Assembly: GCA_937889485.1 (NCBI GenBank)
Contig: CALAPG010000100.1
Coordinates: 1 to 8,022 of the forward strand
Direction of reading: 5' to 3'
From: an uncultured Moraxella sp.
Lineage (GTDB): Bacteria > Pseudomonadota > Gammaproteobacteria > Pseudomonadales > Moraxellaceae
Length of the DNA stretch: 8,022 bases
Positions 7,468 to 8,022 of the stretch are shown here, piece by piece. How positions within the stretch are numbered: the first letter of the stretch is position 1; the number at the start of each line of letters is the position of its first letter. Both the position numbers and the translations under genes were made by a program. Below the pieces are notes generated by a model. That model saw only the letters and a program-made list of their open reading frames with translations, was not told where the DNA came from and searched no databases.

Positions 7468-7709
7468 GATTCTTTCTACTGTAGTATTTAAAGGGTGGAA
7501 ATAAAAATTTTAGGTACTAGCCTAGCATTTTTACATTTAACAAAAAATTTTGTTTCGTTAATAGTTAGTATTCATTTACTAAATATAGCCATTTATACCT
7601 GCCATCAGCCGTGTTTTTCGGTCAATGAAGGGCTAAAACAACCTATTTTATGGGCATCAGTTCATTTTCCTTCCTTAGAAAAAGCAAACGAATATTCCCT
7701 TTGATTATC
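7468..7709 (-). promoter_or_regulatory. Presumed long 5' leader of sucA
   Basis: If transcription begins just after the TATAAT at 7716-7721, sucA has an AT-rich leader of about 240 nt. I see no convincing gene in it. It contains a short hairpin TAGG/CCTA (7511-7524). It also contains two mutually exclusive AT-rich pairings: AACAAAA/TTTTGTT at 7539-7554, or TTAAC/GTTAA at 7537-7561. A purine-rich ribosome-binding sequence stands before two tiny ORFs (separate entry). Structured RNA families upstream of sucA are known in some proteobacteria (sucA and sucA-II motifs); I cannot match this leader to either by eye. Leader status rests on the promoter guess. Confidence 0.35.
7643..7680 (-). other. 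Strong ribosome-binding sequence with two minimal overlapping leader ORFs
   Basis: On the minus strand AAGGAAGGAAA precedes ATG AAC TGA (7665-7657), a two-codon ORF (Met-Asn-stop). Its stop overlaps a second ATG in a TGATG arrangement, starting ATG CCC ATA AAA TAG (7657-7643, Met-Pro-Ile-Lys-stop). The ribosome-binding sequence is better than that of sucA itself. These could be translated leader peptides, or the site could simply be a ribosome standby or chance AT-rich sequence. There is no repeated codon or amino acid run to suggest classical attenuation. Confidence 0.25.
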
Positions 7710-7715
7710 TTGGCT

Positions 7716-7721
7716 ATTATA
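7716..7721 (-). promoter_or_regulatory. Candidate sigma-70 -10 box for sucA
   Basis: A perfect TATAAT occurs on the minus strand downstream of the sdhB terminator and upstream of sucA, preceded by TTTTG. It is the best -10 hexamer in this gap. The sequence 16-18 bases upstream (around TGAGAT) is a poor -35, so activity may need an activator or the AT-rich upstream region. The expected start would be near 7709. Confidence 0.42.
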
Positions 7722-7842
7722 CAAAATTACGCAGTTTTTATCTCATTGATTATGCAGAAAAGGCGTAAAAAAAGTTGTCATAACGCGGCTTATTGATTAC
7801 TTTAATGAATACGTTTCTAAAATCTGGTCACCTAAGCCTATC

Positions 7843-7877
7843 AAAAGCAAAAAGCCCTGTATCAACAGAGCTTTTTG
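7843..7877 (-). terminator. Intrinsic terminator downstream of sdhB
   Basis: CAAAAAGC (7848-7855) pairs perfectly with GCTTTTTG (7870-7877). After one C/A mismatch, CTGT (7857-7860) pairs with ACAG (7865-7868) around a 4-nt loop. On the minus strand the stem begins 21 nt after the sdhB stop and ends GCTTTTTG followed by CTTTTGA, giving T-rich sequence in and just after the 3' arm. The structure is near symmetrical, so it could also stop plus-strand transcription. It separates the sdh unit from sucA and shares most of its sequence with the terminator at 3114-3148. Confidence 0.78.
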
Positions 7878-7898
7878 AGATACCACCAGCTAAAAAAT

Positions 7899-8022
7899 CT
7901 AGCCTGCTTGGTCAAGTAACAAGTTACGCAAATGTCCAATGGCTTTGGTTGGGTTTAAACCTTTTGGACATACTGACACACAGTTCATGATGCCTCGGCA
8001 ACGGAACAAGCTAAAGGGGTCG
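7899..8022 (-). CDS. sdhB: Succinate dehydrogenase iron-sulfur subunit, C-terminal part (cut by window edge)
   Basis: The last 40 codons of SdhB are visible, ending at a TAG stop (7899-7901). SdhB passes electrons from the flavoprotein SdhA through its iron-sulfur clusters to ubiquinone at the inner membrane. The translated end begins [20 protein letters not shown] and continues [20 protein letters not shown]. The three cysteines, spaced 6 and 4 residues apart, match the family's last cluster ligands: two for the [3Fe-4S] cluster and the final one, before Pro, for the [4Fe-4S] cluster. The match to E. coli SdhB ([26 protein letters not shown]) is unmistakable. The N-terminal ferredoxin domain and the rest of the sdh genes lie beyond the right edge. 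A terminator follows, so read-through into sucA is probably limited. Confidence 0.96.
   Translation of the reverse strand, partial: DPFSLFRCRGIMNCVSVCPKGLNPTKAIGHLRNLLLDQAG

Noticed and set aside
7495..7704. Plus-strand open frame of 69 codons in the sdhB-sucA gap
   Set aside because: It begins at a GTG with no good ribosome-binding site, has no recognisable domain, and lies in AT-rich sequence that better fits a leader or promoter region for sucA.
7793..7990. Plus-strand open frame of 65 codons
   Set aside because: It runs through a terminator and antisense into sdhB, so it is a shadow frame.
1..8022. Search for mobile elements, CRISPR arrays, tRNA or rRNA genes, and horizontally acquired genes
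   Set aside because: No transposase fragments, regular repeat-spacer patterns, cloverleaf-like sequences or composition breaks were seen. The window is a contiguous block of core metabolic genes.

Overview
The window holds a block of tricarboxylic acid cycle genes, all on the minus strand. In transcription order (right to left) they are: the last 40 codons of sdhB (succinate dehydrogenase iron-sulfur subunit), sucA (2-oxoglutarate dehydrogenase E1), sucB (E2), lpd (E3), sucC (succinyl-CoA synthetase beta) and the first 80 codons of sucD (succinyl-CoA synthetase alpha, cut by the left edge). An E3 gene between sucB and sucC, rather than elsewhere as in Escherichia coli, is typical of Pseudomonadales. 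The E3 is of the Pseudomonas LPD-Glc type. With the moderate base composition and AT-rich spacers, this points to a gammaproteobacterium of the Moraxellaceae (Moraxella/Psychrobacter/Acinetobacter relatives). The family assignment is inference; nothing in the window fixes the species.

Region by region: 7899-8022 is the 3' end of sdhB, and a clear hairpin terminator follows at 7848-7877. The gap 7468-7898 is the only long non-coding stretch. It holds that terminator, a perfect TATAAT -10 box (7716-7721, minus) with a poor -35, and a presumed leader of about 240 nt before sucA containing a strong ribosome-binding sequence in front of two tiny overlapping ORFs. Then come sucA (981 aa), a 142-nt spacer, sucB (407 aa), a 77-nt spacer, lpd (483 aa from the preferred ATG), a 104-nt spacer, sucC (391 aa), a 97-nt spacer, and sucD.

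Functionally, SucA, SucB and Lpd form the 2-oxoglutarate dehydrogenase complex, which makes succinyl-CoA and NADH. SucC and SucD convert succinyl-CoA to succinate with nucleotide triphosphate formation, and succinate dehydrogenase (SdhB) oxidises succinate. All the visible catalytic motifs are intact. No mobile element, tRNA, rRNA, CRISPR array or foreign gene is seen.

The coding content is ordinary core metabolism and I do not see a new biological system. The features worth attention are in the spacers. Every spacer downstream of a stop codon carries a hairpin within 7-21 nt of the stop. One, between sucB and lpd, looks like a full-strength terminator inside the gene set. One, between sucA and sucB, has its T-tract on the opposite strand. 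Two terminators share a near-identical 18-19 nt half. These suggest segmented, tuned expression rather than one uniform operon transcript.
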